The notes below the pieces were generated by a model. That model had not been told where the DNA came from, made no database searches, and saw only the letters and a program-made list of their open reading frames with translations. A DNA stretch of 60,146 nucleotides from NCBI GenBank assembly GCA_008704415.1, contig VXIS01000300.1, forward strand, positions 1 through 60,146, written 5' to 3'. Made by a program: the position numbers and the translations under genes. Below are positions 58,489 to 60,146 of this stretch, piece after piece. The DNA comes from Sphaerosporella brunnea. Its lineage: Eukaryota; Ascomycota; Pezizomycetes; Pezizales; Pyronemataceae. Positions within the stretch are counted from its first letter, which is position 1; every line of letters starts with the position of its first letter.

Positions 58489-59313
58489 CTATGCCTCGCT
58501 CTTCCGCCGCCTCCCGCTCCTGGGCACAAACCCTTCGATAGCCTCCACTTCCCCCTCATCCGGCGGCACGACCAGCCCCTCCGCCTCCCTCTCAACAACA
58601 TCCACCACCGTCTCTCCCTCGCCAACGCGTTCCTTCCCCTTCCCACCCTCACCAACAACCTTCCTAACCCCCACCTCCGCCAAATCCTCCTTTAACCTCT
58701 TCTCCTCGTCTCTCATGCCACCACCTCCCACCTCCTCCTCCAGCAAGCGGATCCACGCCCCTCCCTCCCCCTCCATACTCTCCAAATCCATGCCCGACAC
58801 CTCACCGGTATTCTCATCCACCGTAGCAGCGCCCACAACCTCGTTACGCGCCCACGCCGGTTCGGTGGGTAGCTGCAGCCGCACCCACAACGCGCGGCGC
58901 GCACACTCGTGCGAGCAGAACCGCTCCATCTGTTCTCGCGGAACCCAGTTCCCGGTTGCGGTCCGCGCGAGGCGCGAGCCCAAGGGCGTACGCTTGGGTG
59001 GGTGCGGGCACAAGGTGTAGCCGCACTTGTCGGCGATTGAACGCTCTTCGAGGAGGGAGTCGTAGTCGGAGGGCGTGAAGTGTCTCAGGTGGTGCTTGAA
59101 GAATTGGGTGTCCCGTGGAGTCGGGTGGGACGCGGTGGCTCTGAACCCGGTAGGGAGGTCCACGAGGTAGGTTAGACTGTTCAATGTTGAGAGCTCGAGG
59201 AATTTGCGGATTTGGAGAGTTGAGGCGTGGGTGAGAGCTATGCGACGGGCTTCGTCCGGGGTGGGGAGCGGCTTTTTGGTCGCTCTGGGAGCGTCGCCGA
59301 AGGAGAGGGACAT
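58489..59313 (-). CDS. RTR1: RTR1/RPAP2-type RNA polymerase II CTD phosphatase
   Basis: 274 residues from MSLSFGDAPRAT, with no intron. The RTR1 core covers about 25-160: a helical start, FTPSDYDSLLEERSIADKCGY with C97 and C102 as the first zinc pair, then FCSHEC with C133 and C137, and ALWVRLQLPTEPAW. The family removes Ser5 phosphate from the CTD of RNA polymerase II (and helps import of the polymerase). The C-terminal half is acidic and Gly/Glu-rich, ending in the basic RSGRRRKSEA. The length agrees with other ascomycete members. Confidence 0.9.
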   Translation of the reverse strand: MSLSFGDAPRATKKPLPTPDEARRIALTHASTLQIRKFLELSTLNSLTYLVDLPTGFRATASHPTPRDTQFFKHHLRHFTPSDYDSLLEERSIADKCGYTLCPHPPKRTPLGSRLARTATGNWVPREQMERFCSHECARRALWVRLQLPTEPAWARNEVVGAATVDENTGEVSGMDLESMEGEGGAWIRLLEEEVGGGGMRDEEKRLKEDLAEVGVRKVVGEGGKGKERVGEGETVVDVVEREAEGLVVPPDEGEVEAIEGFVPRSGRRRKSEA

Positions 59314-60146
59314 CTTGTGTGCTGTGGTGCAAGGAGGAGGAGGAGGAAGGGTGGGTCGAGGGACGCCTAGCTAGCAATGAGCTTCAAGCTGGAACATTCC
59401 GAGGAGCCCTAACCTGCGCAGCCACATGTGGCGGTGCGTGCGATGGAATGAATTGAAGGAAGTTCGGATGGAAGTCATTGATTAGCGAGAGAGACCTGCT
59501 CGGTGGGGGAGTGGCGATGCTATAGCTCTTTCATTTGAGACGGAGGGTGACGATGATGATGATGATGCTGATCGATATCGCCTGGACGCCACAGCCACTC
59601 CACATGCCCATCTGCTGCAAGAGAACATGCTGAAACAGAGTATGTATCCTCACCGCCGCACTCTCTCCTCTCCATCTCTCTCTCTTTATCCGTTGAATAT
59701 ATAGCTCTCTCTCCTTAGATCTCTCGTCCCCTTCATCAACATTATCATCCCTTCATCCCTTCATCCCTTCGGCAGATTAGTCATCGAGATATCCCCAAAC
59801 GTCACTCTCCCTCCCGTATCCCCGCTGACGTAGACACTAGCCCCCTTTCAGTATCGCCCGTTTACCGCCGCAGGTTGCGGTTGAAACAGCCAACGAGGGA
59901 AACCCGTAACTAGGCCTAGGGAGGTCCGGGAATCTCCCCTCATTCAATCCAAACCCACCACCACCCCCCCCCCCAAAAAATCCCATCCCATCATCTCCCT
60001 CAACAACCAACACCAACACCCCCCCCCTCCCCCAACAAAATACTCCAACCACCATCACTACCCTCCCTACCCTCCCTACCCAACTGCCACGACGATATCC
60101 ATTCACAGCATTACCACCCCTCTCCTGCCACACCTACCAGCACGTC
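59314..60146. other. Upstream region of RTR1, low complexity
   Basis: No gene seen. It contains CT- and TC-rich runs (59660-59720), CCCTTCAT units three times near 59750 and C-runs near 59965 and 60020. Confidence 0.5.

Noticed and set aside
22300..60146. CRISPR arrays, bacterial operons or viral genes
   Set aside because: No regularly spaced direct repeats, no ribosome-binding-site organisation and no capsid or polymerase genes. Intron structure and gene families are fungal.

Overview
This is nuclear DNA of a filamentous ascomycete (Pezizomycotina). The evidence is short spliceosomal introns (about 46-132 nt, GT..AG, with CTAAC/CTGAC-like branch points), an SCH9-type AGC kinase, a cutinase/fatty-acid Zn2Cys6 regulator (CTF1-beta/FarB type), dispersed single 5S rRNA and tRNA-Thr genes, and a gene-poor, transposon-littered background. 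A truffle-like, TE-rich member of the Pezizales would fit, but that is inference.

Bases 1-22299 are one almost perfect palindrome. The left arm (1-11130, running off the window edge) is the reverse complement of the right arm (11150-22299), with a 19-nt spacer. Each arm holds, from the centre outwards: the SCH9 kinase gene, a gene-poor stretch of about 3.9 kb with a TA-flanked MITE, the Zn2Cys6 regulator gene and a tRNA-Thr(AGU) gene. Every arm difference I found is a homopolymer-length change. Several of these break the left SCH9 copy while the right copy is intact. A fold-back read or assembly artefact is therefore more likely than a real inverted duplication, and the right arm should be treated as the reference copy.

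22.3-30.4 kb has no convincing protein gene. It carries a 5S rRNA gene, two more tRNA-Thr(AGU) genes identical to the first, a truncated tRNA, and fragments of dispersed coding repeats. 30.4-33.8 kb is an ordinary housekeeping island: mitochondrial ribosomal protein bS21m and an RBM25-like U1 snRNP splicing factor, transcribed divergently from a 313-bp shared promoter region.

35-54 kb is an accessory region built from mobile DNA. It contains a 1.5-kb element with 31-bp terminal inverted repeats, a 459-residue protein resembling PD-(D/E)XK (Uma2-like) nucleases, a three-exon piggyBac-type transposase whose catalytic middle is missing although its frame is open, a small Cys/Tyr-rich protein, a hAT transposase with its middle deleted, and LINE tails. 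The largest item is a wrecked ankyrin-repeat (NLR-like) gene at 45.2-50.2 kb. It is broken by frameshifts and stops and by two insertions: a 781-bp element with 114-bp inverted ends, and a 5'-truncated LINE with a 13-bp target-site duplication.

The right end has decayed genes, a 5S pseudogene next to a MITE, and an intact RTR1/RPAP2 CTD phosphatase gene (58.5-59.3 kb). A non-random octamer, CGAGTGAT, recurs across the window and often sits beside tRNAs or hairpins; it is the sequence signal I could least explain.
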